DNA of 64,000 nt from Autumnicola psychrophila. GTDB taxonomy: Bacteria; Bacteroidota; Bacteroidia; Flavobacteriales; Flavobacteriaceae. A program made the translations under genes and the position numbers. The DNA lies in contig NZ_JAVRHN010000005.1 of assembly GCF_031846645.1 (NCBI RefSeq), forward strand, positions 1 to 64,000, read 5' to 3'. The first letter of the stretch is position 1. Each line of letters begins with the position of its first letter. Shown in pieces: positions 34,124-43,355 of this stretch. Under the pieces are notes generated by a model that was given only the letters and a program-made list of their open reading frames with translations, ran no database searches and was not told the origin of the DNA.

Positions 34124-34579
34124 ATGTCATTTGAAAAATTAAAAACCAGGGTTGAGGAAATAATAGGAGGAGGAACTTCTGTAGACAAAAGGCTTACAGA
34201 AATTTGTGAGCTCCTGCGAGAGAATGTCGAGTACTACGACTGGGTGGGTTTTTACTTTAAAAATGGTAATAAAGAAGAACTTAAATTACATTCCTTCGCC
34301 GGAGAACCAACAGATCACACCATTATTCCTTTCGGAAAAGGAATTTGCGGACAGGTTGCCGTTTCCAACAAAAACTTTGTTGTGCCAGATGTAAAAGCAC
34401 AGGACAATTATATTGCCTGCAGCATAAATGTAAAGGCAGAAATTGTTGTTCCGCTTTTCGTGGATGGTGAAAACATTGGACAAATTGATATTGATTCCAA
34501 TACTCCTGATCCTTTTTCTAAAGAAGATGAAGAATTTTTAGAATGGGTAAATGAGAAAGTAGCCAGAATTGTAGCTTAG
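34124..34579 (+). CDS. GAF-domain protein, free methionine-R-sulfoxide reductase-like
   Basis: The 151-aa cytosolic GAF domain has the fRMsr pattern: PFGKGICGQVA (Cys75), IACSINVKAEIVVP (Cys99, Glu106) and GQIDIDS. The 24-residue spacing of Cys75 and Cys99 matches what I recall for the last two of the three Cys in E. coli and yeast fRMsr. The first of the three is replaced (His65). Such enzymes reduce free methionine-R-sulfoxide. A plain ligand-binding GAF protein is the alternative. Start at 34124 is supported by the consensus promoter immediately upstream. The gene is monocistronic and divergent from xrtF. Confidence 0.85.
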   Translation: MSFEKLKTRVEEIIGGGTSVDKRLTEICELLRENVEYYDWVGFYFKNGNKEELKLHSFAGEPTDHTIIPFGKGICGQVAVSNKNFVVPDVKAQDNYIACSINVKAEIVVPLFVDGENIGQIDIDSNTPDPFSKEDEEFLEWVNEKVARIVA

Positions 34580-34874
34580 TCTGTTCGGAATTCGGAGTTT
34601 GGAGTTTGGAGTTTAGAGTTTAGAGTTTAGAGTTTAAGGGTAATCTTTCAAATTAAAACTGCAAAAAATTTACAGATCGATAATTGACATTTTCAGCATA
34701 GCTCCTTTTCAAAAGACTCTGCGTAAAACAGCGTTATCTGCGGGAGCATTAAAAATTCATTTGTGAATTTGTGGTAAAAATCACTTCGGCTGGTCGATAA
34801 TTGCCAATTTTAGAACATCGCTAAAAGAAATTCAGAATTTAAAATAGCTTCTAACCTAACCTTGCTTCCTACAA
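34580..34874. other. 295-bp gap with a heptamer array and degenerate repeats
   Basis: The gap lies between the ends of convergent genes (the GAF gene and the ABC permease). It holds the GAGTTT(A/G) array (34595-34636). It also holds two related motifs, ATCGATAATTGACA (34676-34689) and GGTCGATAATTGCCAA (34792-34807), the latter identical in reverse complement to 139-154. AATTTGTGGTAAAAATC (34767-34783) resembles AATTTGTAGTAAAAATT at 51660-51676. No gene or clear terminator was seen. Confidence 0.6.
34595..34636. repeat. Heptamer tandem repeat GAGTTT(G/A), six copies
   Basis: Six head-to-tail 7-mers follow the GAF gene's stop: two GAGTTTG then four GAGTTTA. Like the array at the left edge of the window, it is non-coding, has a 7-bp period and lies just past a gene end. 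Confidence 0.92.
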
Positions 34875-36128
34875 TCACATTCCGGTTCTAATTGCTTCCA
34901 CAGGATCAAGTTTTGAAGCTGATATTGCTGGAATAATTCCGGAAATAAGACCAATAATTGCAGAAACTGCTGTTCCAATGAGTATATTCATTGGAGAAAG
35001 CACAAACTCGAAATCACCGGTAAATTGCGAAGCGATAATGGAAACCAGCCACACAAAGAAAAGTCCGATTAATCCACCTATTACCGAAAGGATGATTGCT
35101 TCAAAAAGAAATTGCGACAAAATAAAACGATTCTTCGCTCCCAGAGATTTTTGAATTCCAATGAGGTTGGTGCGTTCTTTTACGCTCACAAACATAATAT
35201 TTGCAATTCCAAAGCCACCAACTAATAGCGAAAATCCGCTTATTATCAATCCGATGATATTGAGCTGACCTGTAATCATGTCTATACTATCTGCAAAACC
35301 CTGAACCTGGTTCACAAAAAAAGTGCTGACTTCATCAGGTTTTAATCCGCGGTAATTTCTGAGCTGCTGTTCTACTACTGCAAGGAATTCATCATTATCT
35401 ACTCCATCTTCAGGTTTTAAAATAATTTGCGCAAAAATATTCTTATTATTGTCCCCAAATATCCGGCGAGTTAAATTTACCGGCACCATCACCTGGCCAT
35501 CCCGCGAATTACCAAACAATCCTGAACCTTGTTTTTCCAACACGCCAATTACTGTTAACCTCCTGCCGTACATCCTCACCTGTTTTCCTAAAGGATTAGT
35601 ATTTTCAAAAAGGTTGTTGGCAATTTCGTAGCCCAGAACAATTACCGGTGCTCCGCTTCCAGATTCAGATTCATTATAGAACCGGCCTTCAGCTATTTCA
35701 AATTCTTCAATATCATAATAACCGCTGGTAACTGCAATTACACCAACGCCCGTACTGGTAATATCCTGATATTTTATGGACTCCTGCGGCACACCCTGGG
35801 CGAAAGTCGAAGCTTCCACATCTGGAACACTACGGGTAAGGTGCTGGTATTCATCATAAGAAACATTTGGAAACTGTTGTCTCTTCCACTGCGGGATATC
35901 TGTATTCCCAAAGGAATATTTCATGATAATCACGGTACTGTTATCCAGTGCGCTAAGGCTTCCTTTTACTTCACGCTCCAGTGAATCTACAGCAGCCAGA
36001 ACCGCAATAATTGAAAATATACCTATGGTAACCCCCAATAAAGAAAGAAATGTCCGCAGCTTATTATTCCGTAGTGCATTTAATGCAAAAAAGAAACTTT
36101 CCTTTAAAACTCTAAGATAAATAAGCAT
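34875..36128 (-). CDS. MacB-type ABC transporter permease
   Basis: The 417-aa protein has an N-terminal membrane helix (LLGVTIGIFSIIAVLAAVDS), a periplasmic MacB_PCD domain (about 45-270), and a C-terminal FtsX domain with three helices including LISGFSLLVGGFGIANIMF and KERTNLIGIQKSLGAKNR. This is the permease half of a type VII (mechanotransmission) ABC system for lipoprotein, peptide or drug handling. No ATPase or adaptor gene is adjacent, so its partners are elsewhere. It is divergent from purH. Confidence 0.9.
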   Translation of the reverse strand: MLIYLRVLKESFFFALNALRNNKLRTFLSLLGVTIGIFSIIAVLAAVDSLEREVKGSLSALDNSTVIIMKYSFGNTDIPQWKRQQFPNVSYDEYQHLTRSVPDVEASTFAQGVPQESIKYQDITSTGVGVIAVTSGYYDIEEFEIAEGRFYNESESGSGAPVIVLGYEIANNLFENTNPLGKQVRMYGRRLTVIGVLEKQGSGLFGNSRDGQVMVPVNLTRRIFGDNNKNIFAQIILKPEDGVDNDEFLAVVEQQLRNYRGLKPDEVSTFFVNQVQGFADSIDMITGQLNIIGLIISGFSLLVGGFGIANIMFVSVKERTNLIGIQKSLGAKNRFILSQFLFEAIILSVIGGLIGLFFVWLVSIIASQFTGDFEFVLSPMNILIGTAVSAIIGLISGIIPAISASKLDPVEAIRTGM

Positions 36129-36241
36129 ATAAAACCGCTGTTATTTGAAGGATTAAAGATAAGACGCAGGCATTAATTATTCGTTACAAAATTTATTGAG
36201 AAATAAGAACAGCAGCCTTTAATTTTTTTAAGTGAATTACT

Positions 36242-36249
36242 TACTTTTG
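36242..36249 (+). promoter_or_regulatory. Promoter -7 box of purH and perhaps the mre operon
   Basis: TACTTTTG is an exact TAnnTTTG match 22 nt upstream of the purH ATG. No TTG lies at the usual -33 spacing. Confidence 0.55.
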
Positions 36250-36271
36250 CCACCCTAACAAACACAACATA

Positions 36272-37804
36272 ATGAGTAACTTAAAACAAGCTAAATCTGC
36301 CCTAATTTCTGTTTTCAGTAAAGAAGGTTTAGCACCAATTGCCAAAAAACTAAATGATCTTGGAATCACCATCTATTCTACCGGGGGTACCGAGAAGTTT
36401 ATAAAGGATCTTGGAATAGAAGTGATTCCTGTTGAAGATGTTACTTCTTACCCATCTATCCTTGGCGGAAGAGTGAAAACCCTTCATCCAAAAGTTTTTG
36501 GCGGGATTCTTAATCGCCAGGATAATGAAAGTGATGTTAGTGAAATAGAGAAATTTGAAATTCCCCAGATAGACATAGTTATTGTGGATTTATATCCTTT
36601 TGAGAAAACGGTAGCTTCCGGCGCTTCAGAACAGGATATTATAGAGAAAATAGACATTGGCGGAATTTCCTTAATTCGTGCAGCGGCAAAGAATTTCAAG
36701 GATGTAATTTGTGTTTCTTCAGTAAACGATTACCAGGAATTTGAAGGACTGCTGAATGAAAAGAATGGTGAAACCAGTCTTGCGGACCGTAAGAGATTTG
36801 CTGCAAAAGCATTTAATATTTCTTCTCATTATGACACTGCAATTTTTAATTATTTTAATACCGACACAGAAATCCCTGCATACAAGGAGAGCATTTTGAC
36901 CGGAAAGGCCCTGCGCTATGGTGAAAATCCTCACCAAAAAGGTACTTTCTACGGTGAATTTGATGAATTATTTGATAAACTTCACGGGAAAGAACTTTCT
37001 TATAATAATCTTCTTGATGTAGACGCTGCGGTAAACCTGATGAACGAATTTAAAGGTGACGCCCCTACTTTTGCAATTCTGAAGCATAACAATGCCTGCG
37101 GACTTGCGCAAAGAGATTCTATTTACCAGGCTTATGTAGATGCTTTGGCCGGCGATCCCGTTTCAGCTTTCGGCGGAATATTGATTAGTAATGTGGAAAT
37201 TGATAAAGCTACTGCTGAAGAAATACACAAGTTATTTTGCGAAGTGGTGATCGCGCCCTCTTTTTCTTCCGAAGCAGAAGAAATTTTAAAAGGAAAGAAG
37301 AACAGAATTTTACTTGTTCAGAAGGAAACTGCATTACCGGAATCTCAGGTAAGAACCTGTCTTAACGGAGTTCTGGTTCAGGATAAAGACAATATAACAG
37401 ACGCTGCTGAGAATTTAACTTTTGCGACAGAGAATAAACCTTCCGATAAGGAGTTATCTGATATGATATTTGCGTCGAAAATCTGTAAGCACACTAAATC
37501 CAACACAATTGTTCTGGCAAAAAATAAACAACTTTTTGCGAGTGGCACAGGTCAAACCTCACGTGTAGATGCTTTGCGGCAAAGTATCGAGAAAGCAAAT
37601 TCATTTAATTTTGACCTAAAGGGAGCTGTAATGGCAAGTGATGCTTTCTTCCCATTTCCTGACTGCGTGGAAATCGCCGGAAATGCGGGAATTTCAGCTG
37701 TTATACAGCCGGGCGGCTCAATTAAAGATAAAGAAAGTATTGATTACTGCAGCCAAAATAATATTGCTATGGTGCTGACGGGAACCCGTCATTTCAAGCA
37801 TTAA
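36272..37804 (+). CDS. purH: Bifunctional AICAR transformylase/IMP cyclohydrolase
   Basis: The 510-aa enzyme does the last two steps of IMP synthesis. Its N-terminal MGS-like cyclohydrolase domain (about 1-145; SVFSKEGLAPIAKKL, STGGTEKFIKDLG, GGRVKTLHPKVFGGIL) is followed by the transformylase domain (ALRYGENPHQKGTFYGEF, ILKHNNACGLA, DPVSAFGGI, AVIQPGGSIKDKESIDYC). Both domains are complete. mreB starts 38 nt downstream on the same strand, a gene order seen in many flavobacteria, so read-through is likely. Confidence 0.98.
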   Translation: MSNLKQAKSALISVFSKEGLAPIAKKLNDLGITIYSTGGTEKFIKDLGIEVIPVEDVTSYPSILGGRVKTLHPKVFGGILNRQDNESDVSEIEKFEIPQIDIVIVDLYPFEKTVASGASEQDIIEKIDIGGISLIRAAAKNFKDVICVSSVNDYQEFEGLLNEKNGETSLADRKRFAAKAFNISSHYDTAIFNYFNTDTEIPAYKESILTGKALRYGENPHQKGTFYGEFDELFDKLHGKELSYNNLLDVDAAVNLMNEFKGDAPTFAILKHNNACGLAQRDSIYQAYVDALAGDPVSAFGGILISNVEIDKATAEEIHKLFCEVVIAPSFSSEAEEILKGKKNRILLVQKETALPESQVRTCLNGVLVQDKDNITDAAENLTFATENKPSDKELSDMIFASKICKHTKSNTIVLAKNKQLFASGTGQTSRVDALRQSIEKANSFNFDLKGAVMASDAFFPFPDCVEIAGNAGISAVIQPGGSIKDKESIDYCSQNNIAMVLTGTRHFKH

Positions 37805-37842
37805 TTTTAGTACATTTACCAAACCTCAACACACATTATTAT

Positions 37843-38871
37843 ATGGGATTTTTCGATTTTCTCATTGAAGAAATAGCAATAGATTTAGGAACCGCGAATA
37901 CACTTATCATTCACAATGATAAGGTTGTAGTGGACAGCCCTTCCATAGTGGCCCGTGACAGGACTACTGGGAAAATTACAGCGGTAGGAAAAGAAGCCGC
38001 TATGATGCAGGGTAAAACCCATGAAAACATCAAGACTATACGACCATTAAAAGATGGAGTAATTGCTGATTTTGACGCGAGTGAGAAAATGCTTACGATG
38101 TTTATTAAGGAGATCCCTGCTTTAAAGAAAAAGCTCTTTACTCCTGCCCTACGCATGGTAATTTGTATTCCTTCGGGAATTACTGAGGTGGAAATGCGTG
38201 CGGTTAAAGAGAGTGCAGAGCGGGTCAATGGAAAAGAAGTTTATCTCATCCATGAGCCTATGGCTGCTGCTATTGGAATTGGTGTTGATATTATGCAGCC
38301 AAAAGGGAATATGATCGTGGATATAGGAGGTGGTACTACAGAAATTGCAGTTATCGCACTTGGAGGAATTGTATGCGATAAATCTGTAAAAGTTGCCGGT
38401 GACGTTTTTACGAACGATATCGTTTATTACATGCGTACGCAGCATAACCTTTATGTAGGTGAACGTACTGCGGAAAAAATTAAAATCCAGATAGGTGCTG
38501 CCACTGAAGATCTTGAAGTTCCGCCAGATGAGATGAGTGTACAGGGTCGTGATTTACTCACGGGAAAACCGAAACAGGTAAATATTTCTTACCGGGAAAT
38601 CGCCAAAGCACTTGATAAATCCATACTTCGAATTGAAGATGCAGTAATGGAAACCCTCTCTCAAACACCCCCCGAGCTGGCCGCCGATATATATAATACC
38701 GGAATTTATCTTGCAGGTGGAGGTTCTATGCTTAGAGGTTTAGATAAGCGGTTATCACAAAAAACAGATTTACCCGTTTATATTGCGGAAGATCCTTTGA
38801 GAGCCGTTGTAAGAGGTACCGGAATAACCCTAAAAACATTAAACCGCTACAAAGGGATTTTGATTAAATAG
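37843..38871 (+). CDS. mreB: Rod-shape actin homologue MreB
   Basis: The 342-aa cytoplasmic actin-like ATPase organises lateral wall synthesis. The N-terminus has the membrane-proximal start MGFFDFLIEEIAIDLGTANT with the phosphate-1 motif, then phosphate-2 DIGGGTTEIAVIALGGIV and the adenosine motif GIYLAGGGSMLRGLDK. It begins the elongasome run mreB-mreC-mreD-mrdA-rodA, all on the plus strand with gaps of 14 nt or less, or overlaps. A near-consensus TACATTTA lies upstream (37811-37818), so an extra promoter is possible. Confidence 0.98.
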   Translation: MGFFDFLIEEIAIDLGTANTLIIHNDKVVVDSPSIVARDRTTGKITAVGKEAAMMQGKTHENIKTIRPLKDGVIADFDASEKMLTMFIKEIPALKKKLFTPALRMVICIPSGITEVEMRAVKESAERVNGKEVYLIHEPMAAAIGIGVDIMQPKGNMIVDIGGGTTEIAVIALGGIVCDKSVKVAGDVFTNDIVYYMRTQHNLYVGERTAEKIKIQIGAATEDLEVPPDEMSVQGRDLLTGKPKQVNISYREIAKALDKSILRIEDAVMETLSQTPPELAADIYNTGIYLAGGGSMLRGLDKRLSQKTDLPVYIAEDPLRAVVRGTGITLKTLNRYKGILIK

Positions 38872-38885
38872 GGAAATAGCGTGTT

Positions 38886-39707
38886 ATGCAGCAGATTTTT
38901 AATTTTCTTATCCGGAATAAGAATAATATTCTTTTCTTATTACTGCTTACGCTGTCGTTGTTTTTAACCATCCAGACTCATTCCTTTCACAAAAGCAAAT
39001 TTATAAGTTCTGCAAACGCTTTAACAGGTGGCGTTTATTCATGGGCGAACAATATCCAGACATACCTACACCTGGACGAATATAATGAAAGGCTTCTTGA
39101 CGAAAATCGGGAACTGCGCAACATCCTCACCAATTTAAATGATACTACTGCAGTAGAAAGCTACCTTGACACCACTTCTTTTAGAGGAGATTATTACTTC
39201 AGGGCAGCCACAGTTATTAATAATAACTATTCGAAATTTGATAACTATCTTACTATAGACAAAGGAGAGAGTGATGGTATCGTGGCAGAATTTGGTGTGG
39301 TTACGAGCCAGGGGATTATTGGGATTGTAGATCGTGTCAACGCAAATTTTTCCCGTGTAATTTCTATTTTAAACAGTCGATCAAAAATCAACGCTCAACT
39401 CAATAAAACCAACCACTTTGGAAGTTTAATCTGGGATGGGAAAGATCCCAATATTGTTCAGTTAATAGATGTACCCCGGCAGGCACCGGTAAAAAAAGGA
39501 GACACCATCGTTACGGGCGGTCGCTCCCTTATTTTTCCTAAAGGTCTCCCTATTGGAAGCATTAGCGATTTTAATCTCGATGCTACCGGCAGCTATTATA
39601 CCATCGATATAAATCTTTTTAATGACATGACCAATATTGGTTACGTTTATGTGATTGAAAACAGAAACAAACAGGAAATAGAGGCTCTGGAGGAACAAAA
39701 TGAATAG
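38886..39707 (+). CDS. mreC: Rod-shape-determining protein MreC
   Basis: The 273-aa protein has one N-terminal membrane helix (about 12-32), a coiled coil (about 60-90, LDEYNERLLDENRELRN), and a periplasmic double beta-barrel (about 105-260) with KGESDGIVAEFGVVTSQGII and KKGDTIVTGGRSLIFPKGLP. It links MreB to the wall-synthesis enzymes. It overlaps mreD by 8 nt. Confidence 0.95.
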   Translation: MQQIFNFLIRNKNNILFLLLLTLSLFLTIQTHSFHKSKFISSANALTGGVYSWANNIQTYLHLDEYNERLLDENRELRNILTNLNDTTAVESYLDTTSFRGDYYFRAATVINNNYSKFDNYLTIDKGESDGIVAEFGVVTSQGIIGIVDRVNANFSRVISILNSRSKINAQLNKTNHFGSLIWDGKDPNIVQLIDVPRQAPVKKGDTIVTGGRSLIFPKGLPIGSISDFNLDATGSYYTIDINLFNDMTNIGYVYVIENRNKQEIEALEEQNE

Positions 39708-40206
39708 CAGTACCTTATCAAATATAGCACGCTTTTTTGGGCTTATCTTTCTACAGGTACTGGTGCTCAATAATATCAATTTTTTAGGGTACATTAATCC
39801 CTATTTGTATTTCCTTTTTGTTCTTTTATATCCATTTAATTCAAATAGAAGTTTATTCCTTTTATTATCGTTCCTCCTTGGCATAAGTATTGATATTTTT
39901 GAGGACAGCGGGGGGATTCATGCTGCGGCTTGTTTAGTAGCAGCCTATATAAGACCAAATTTTTTACGGTTTTCCTTCGGAATTAGTTATGATCACCAAA
40001 CCCTGCGGCTTTCCGCTACGCCGTTTGGAGCAAGATTGAGTTATATTTTTTTAATGGTTGTTATTCACCATTTTATACTTTTTTCTCTGGAAATGTTTAG
40101 TTTTAATCATATCTTATTAATTCTGGAAAAAACTTTATACTCAAGTCTTTTTACAATAATTTTGATTTTCCTGAGCCTCGCGCTATTCAGCAAAAAATAT
40201 AGATGA
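39700..40206 (+). CDS. mreD: Rod-shape-determining membrane protein MreD
   Basis: The 168-aa polytopic protein has about five hydrophobic helices and the MreD motifs INPYLYFLFVLLYPF and FLLGISIDIFEDSGGIHAAA. It fits between mreC (8-nt overlap) and mrdA (4-nt ATGA overlap). Assignment rests on motif, topology and position because MreD sequence conservation is low. Confidence 0.92.
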   Translation: MNSSTLSNIARFFGLIFLQVLVLNNINFLGYINPYLYFLFVLLYPFNSNRSLFLLLSFLLGISIDIFEDSGGIHAAACLVAAYIRPNFLRFSFGISYDHQTLRLSATPFGARLSYIFLMVVIHHFILFSLEMFSFNHILLILEKTLYSSLFTIILIFLSLALFSKKYR

Positions 40207-42071
40207 GAAGAGTACTCCTTTACATATTAATAATCACTACCGGAATTGCCTTCCTTGGCCGCTTATTCTATTTACAGGTGGTAGATACTTCCTTTGCCCT
40301 GAGATCACAGAACAATGCCATTAAGGTTGTATATGATTATCCGCAACGGGGATATATTTACGACCGCAACGGAGAATTAATGGTTTCTAATCAGCCTTCT
40401 TACGATGTAATGGTGATCCCCAGGAATTTAAAGCCTTTTGACACCACTGAATTTTGTAAAATCCTTAGCCTTACTCCACAACAGCTGGGAAAGAAGCTGG
40501 ATAAGGCAAAGATTTATTCCCCAATGTTACCTTCGGTCGTCGTACCTCAGCTCACAAAAGGAGAGTATGCATACCTGCAGGAGAAAATGCGGAAATATGA
40601 AGGATTTTACATTCAGAAGCGATCTTTAAGAGATTACCAGGTGGAAAATGCCGCGAATGTTCTTGGCTATATTTCTGAAGTAAACCAAAAAACTGTGAAT
40701 GACAATCCTTACTACATTTCAGGAGATTTAATGGGTAGACAGGGAGTTGAACAGCAATATGAAGAATTGTTGAGAGGAGTAAAAGGCGTAAAACACATAC
40801 AGAAGGATAGATTTAACAGAGATATAGGACCTTACAAGGATGGAATTTATGATACTCTTCCTGAGAAAGGAAAGGATATTACTATTTCTATAGATGCTAC
40901 TCTACAGGCGTACGGTGAAAAATTAATGGAAAATAAGCGGGGCGGAATAGTTGCTATTGAACCATCTTCAGGAGAAATTTTATCACTGGTTACAGCTCCC
41001 AGTTATGATCCCGCTAAACTTGTAGGCAGGAAGCGTTCTGAAAATTTTACAAAGCTTTGGTACGACACCATCGCCCAACCACTTTACGACCGCGGACTTT
41101 TAGCTGAATATCCCCCGGGTTCTCCTTTTAAGACCATGAACGCTCTTATAGGTCTCCAGGAAGGTGTCGTGGATGTAGATGATCAATTCTCCTGCAATCA
41201 TGGTTACAGCTATGGTAGAGGTAGAAAAATGGGTTGTCACTCTCACAGCAGTCCATTGGACATGGTACCGGGAATTGCCAATTCCTGCAATGCATATTTC
41301 GCTAATGTCTATAGAAGGATTATTGAGAAATATCCTACTCCGCAGGAAGGGATAGATACCTGGAATGCCCATCTCAAAAGCTTCGGACTAGGGGATTATT
41401 TAGGAAATGACCTTCAGAACGGAAGACCAGGAAAAATTCCTGATTCTGAATATTATAATAAGATCTATAATTATCCCACTTACAAGTGGTATTCAACTGC
41501 CACTTTATCCAACGCTATAGGCCAGGGAGAAGTTTTGCTTACACCAATACAGCTCGCTAATATGACCGCAGTGATTGCCAACCGCGGATGGTATTATACT
41601 CCGCATTTATTAAAAGAGGTGGAGGGCAAAAAGATTAAGGAGAAAAAATTTACTGTTAAGAACCATACCACCATTGATCCTGAACATTTTGAACCTGTCG
41701 TAGAAGGAATGCATCAGGTTTACACCAATGGTACTGCTTCAAGCTTGAGAATCCCGGGAATAGAAATTGCCGGAAAAACAGGAACAGCCGAAAATTTTAC
41801 GAGGATAGATGGAAAAAGGACGCAACTTACAGACCACTCGATTTTTATTGCTTTTGCACCGGTAGACGATCCTAAGATCGCCATTGCTGTTTTTGTAGAA
41901 AATGGATACTGGGGAAGCCGATATGCCGGAAGAATTGCAAGCCTCATGATAGAAAAGTATATTCGCAATAATATTACCCGTACAGATATGGAGGATTGGA
42001 TTTTATCTCATAGTCTTGAAGAAGAATATGCCAAACCCCTAAGCGGAGAACCTTTTATAATTAACCGCTAG
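40203..42071 (+). CDS. mrdA: Penicillin-binding protein 2 (elongation transpeptidase)
   Basis: The 622-aa class B PBP cross-links peptidoglycan in lateral growth. A membrane anchor (about 5-25) is followed by the dimerisation/pedestal region (YPQRGYIYDRNGELMVSNQP). The transpeptidase domain has Ser307-P-F-Lys310, Ser361-C-Asn363 and Lys525-T-G. PBP2 enzymes usually read STFK at the first motif; here it is SPFK, with catalytic Ser and Lys kept. It overlaps mreD and precedes rodA by one base. Confidence 0.97.
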   Translation: MRRVLLYILIITTGIAFLGRLFYLQVVDTSFALRSQNNAIKVVYDYPQRGYIYDRNGELMVSNQPSYDVMVIPRNLKPFDTTEFCKILSLTPQQLGKKLDKAKIYSPMLPSVVVPQLTKGEYAYLQEKMRKYEGFYIQKRSLRDYQVENAANVLGYISEVNQKTVNDNPYYISGDLMGRQGVEQQYEELLRGVKGVKHIQKDRFNRDIGPYKDGIYDTLPEKGKDITISIDATLQAYGEKLMENKRGGIVAIEPSSGEILSLVTAPSYDPAKLVGRKRSENFTKLWYDTIAQPLYDRGLLAEYPPGSPFKTMNALIGLQEGVVDVDDQFSCNHGYSYGRGRKMGCHSHSSPLDMVPGIANSCNAYFANVYRRIIEKYPTPQEGIDTWNAHLKSFGLGDYLGNDLQNGRPGKIPDSEYYNKIYNYPTYKWYSTATLSNAIGQGEVLLTPIQLANMTAVIANRGWYYTPHLLKEVEGKKIKEKKFTVKNHTTIDPEHFEPVVEGMHQVYTNGTASSLRIPGIEIAGKTGTAENFTRIDGKRTQLTDHSIFIAFAPVDDPKIAIAVFVENGYWGSRYAGRIASLMIEKYIRNNITRTDMEDWILSHSLEEEYAKPLSGEPFIINR

Positions 42072-42072
42072 T

Positions 42073-43320
42073 ATGTCCAAAAGCTCAGCAGGATTCGACT
42101 GGACAAGCATTCTAATCTACCTGGCTCTGGTTCTTTTTGGCTGGGCCAATATATATTCTGCTTCCTTAAGTGGAACCTCAACATCTTTCTTTGACCTGGA
42201 TGAAGTTCATGGAAAGCAGGCGCTCTGGATTGGACTCAGCTTCTTTTTAATAATTATAATACTTTCTATAGAGGCAAAATTCTATCAGCGCTTTGCCAGT
42301 GTTTTTTATGCTTTAAATATTTTATTCCTTGCCGGTTTGTTTGTCTTCGGGAGCACTATTGCAGGACAGACCGCCTGGTACGTTATAGGTGGAGTTAGTA
42401 TTCAACCGGCAGAATTTGCAAAAGTAGCTACAGCTCTTGCTGTCGCAAAATACCTTAGCGGGATAGATGTGAAGTTGCAGAACTTTTCAGATCAATTAAA
42501 AGTTTTTTTGATAATTGGAATTCCGGTATTTCTCGTTCTTATGCAACCCGATGCCGGAAGCGCCCTGATCTATTTCTCATTTGTTTTTCCACTTTACCGG
42601 GAAGGTCTCCACTTTGAATACATCCTTTTAGGTTTTGCTGCTGTTTTACTTTTTGTTATGACCCTTTTATTTGGTCCATACTGGGTAATTGCAGGAACCC
42701 TGACAGCAATTGTGTTGATCTACTTTTTTAACAGGAGAAACCGTCCCAGTGCACTTAAATATCTCCTTATCGGTATAGTGGCGATAGGTTTTTCACTTTC
42801 GGTCAATTATGTCTTTCAGAACGTTTTCAAGCAGCATCACAGGGACCGCTTTAATATAGTTCTAGGGAAGGAGGTTGATTCCCGCGGAATAGGATACAAC
42901 ACAAATCAAAGCGAAATCGCCATCGGGAGCGGTGGATGGACCGGGAAAGGATGGACAGAGGGCACACAAACTAAAGGACATTTTGTTCCAGAACAGCATA
43001 CAGATTACATATTTAGCACAGTTGGAGAAGAATGGGGCTTTCTTGGTAGCTCTCTGCTAATAATCCTGTTTGTCGCACTGTTGCTGCGACTCATTATCCT
43101 TGCAGAAAGGCAGAAAAATCAATTTCATCGAGTTTACGGATATTGTGTGGTAGGAATAATTTTTATCCATTTTCTGGTGAATATTGGTATGGTAATAGGA
43201 GTTTTTCCCACCGTGGGAATACCTCTTCCCTTTTTAAGCTATGGAGGTTCCGGGCTATGGGGCTTTACGATTCTCCTGTTCATATTTATTAAACTGGATT
43301 CCGAAAGATTGTCTTTTTAA
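42073..43320 (+). CDS. rodA: Peptidoglycan glycosyltransferase RodA
   Basis: The 415-aa SEDS-family membrane protein polymerises lipid II with PBP2. About ten membrane helices are visible, with SEDS motifs WYVIGGVSIQPAEFAKVA, LMQPDAGSALIYFSF, GWTEGTQTKGHFVPEQHTDY, FSTVGEEWGFLG and GIPLPFLSYGGSGLWGF. It is the last core gene of the elongasome operon. A GIY-YIG gene follows after 35 nt. Confidence 0.97.
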   Translation: MSKSSAGFDWTSILIYLALVLFGWANIYSASLSGTSTSFFDLDEVHGKQALWIGLSFFLIIIILSIEAKFYQRFASVFYALNILFLAGLFVFGSTIAGQTAWYVIGGVSIQPAEFAKVATALAVAKYLSGIDVKLQNFSDQLKVFLIIGIPVFLVLMQPDAGSALIYFSFVFPLYREGLHFEYILLGFAAVLLFVMTLLFGPYWVIAGTLTAIVLIYFFNRRNRPSALKYLLIGIVAIGFSLSVNYVFQNVFKQHHRDRFNIVLGKEVDSRGIGYNTNQSEIAIGSGGWTGKGWTEGTQTKGHFVPEQHTDYIFSTVGEEWGFLGSSLLIILFVALLLRLIILAERQKNQFHRVYGYCVVGIIFIHFLVNIGMVIGVFPTVGIPLPFLSYGGSGLWGFTILLFIFIKLDSERLSF

Positions 43321-43355
43321 ATCCTGGTAATCGGCTAATACTTTATATTCAGAGA

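Noticed and set aside
34595..34636. Heptamer arrays as possible CRISPR repeats
   Set aside because: Units are 7 bp with no spacers and no cas genes nearby.
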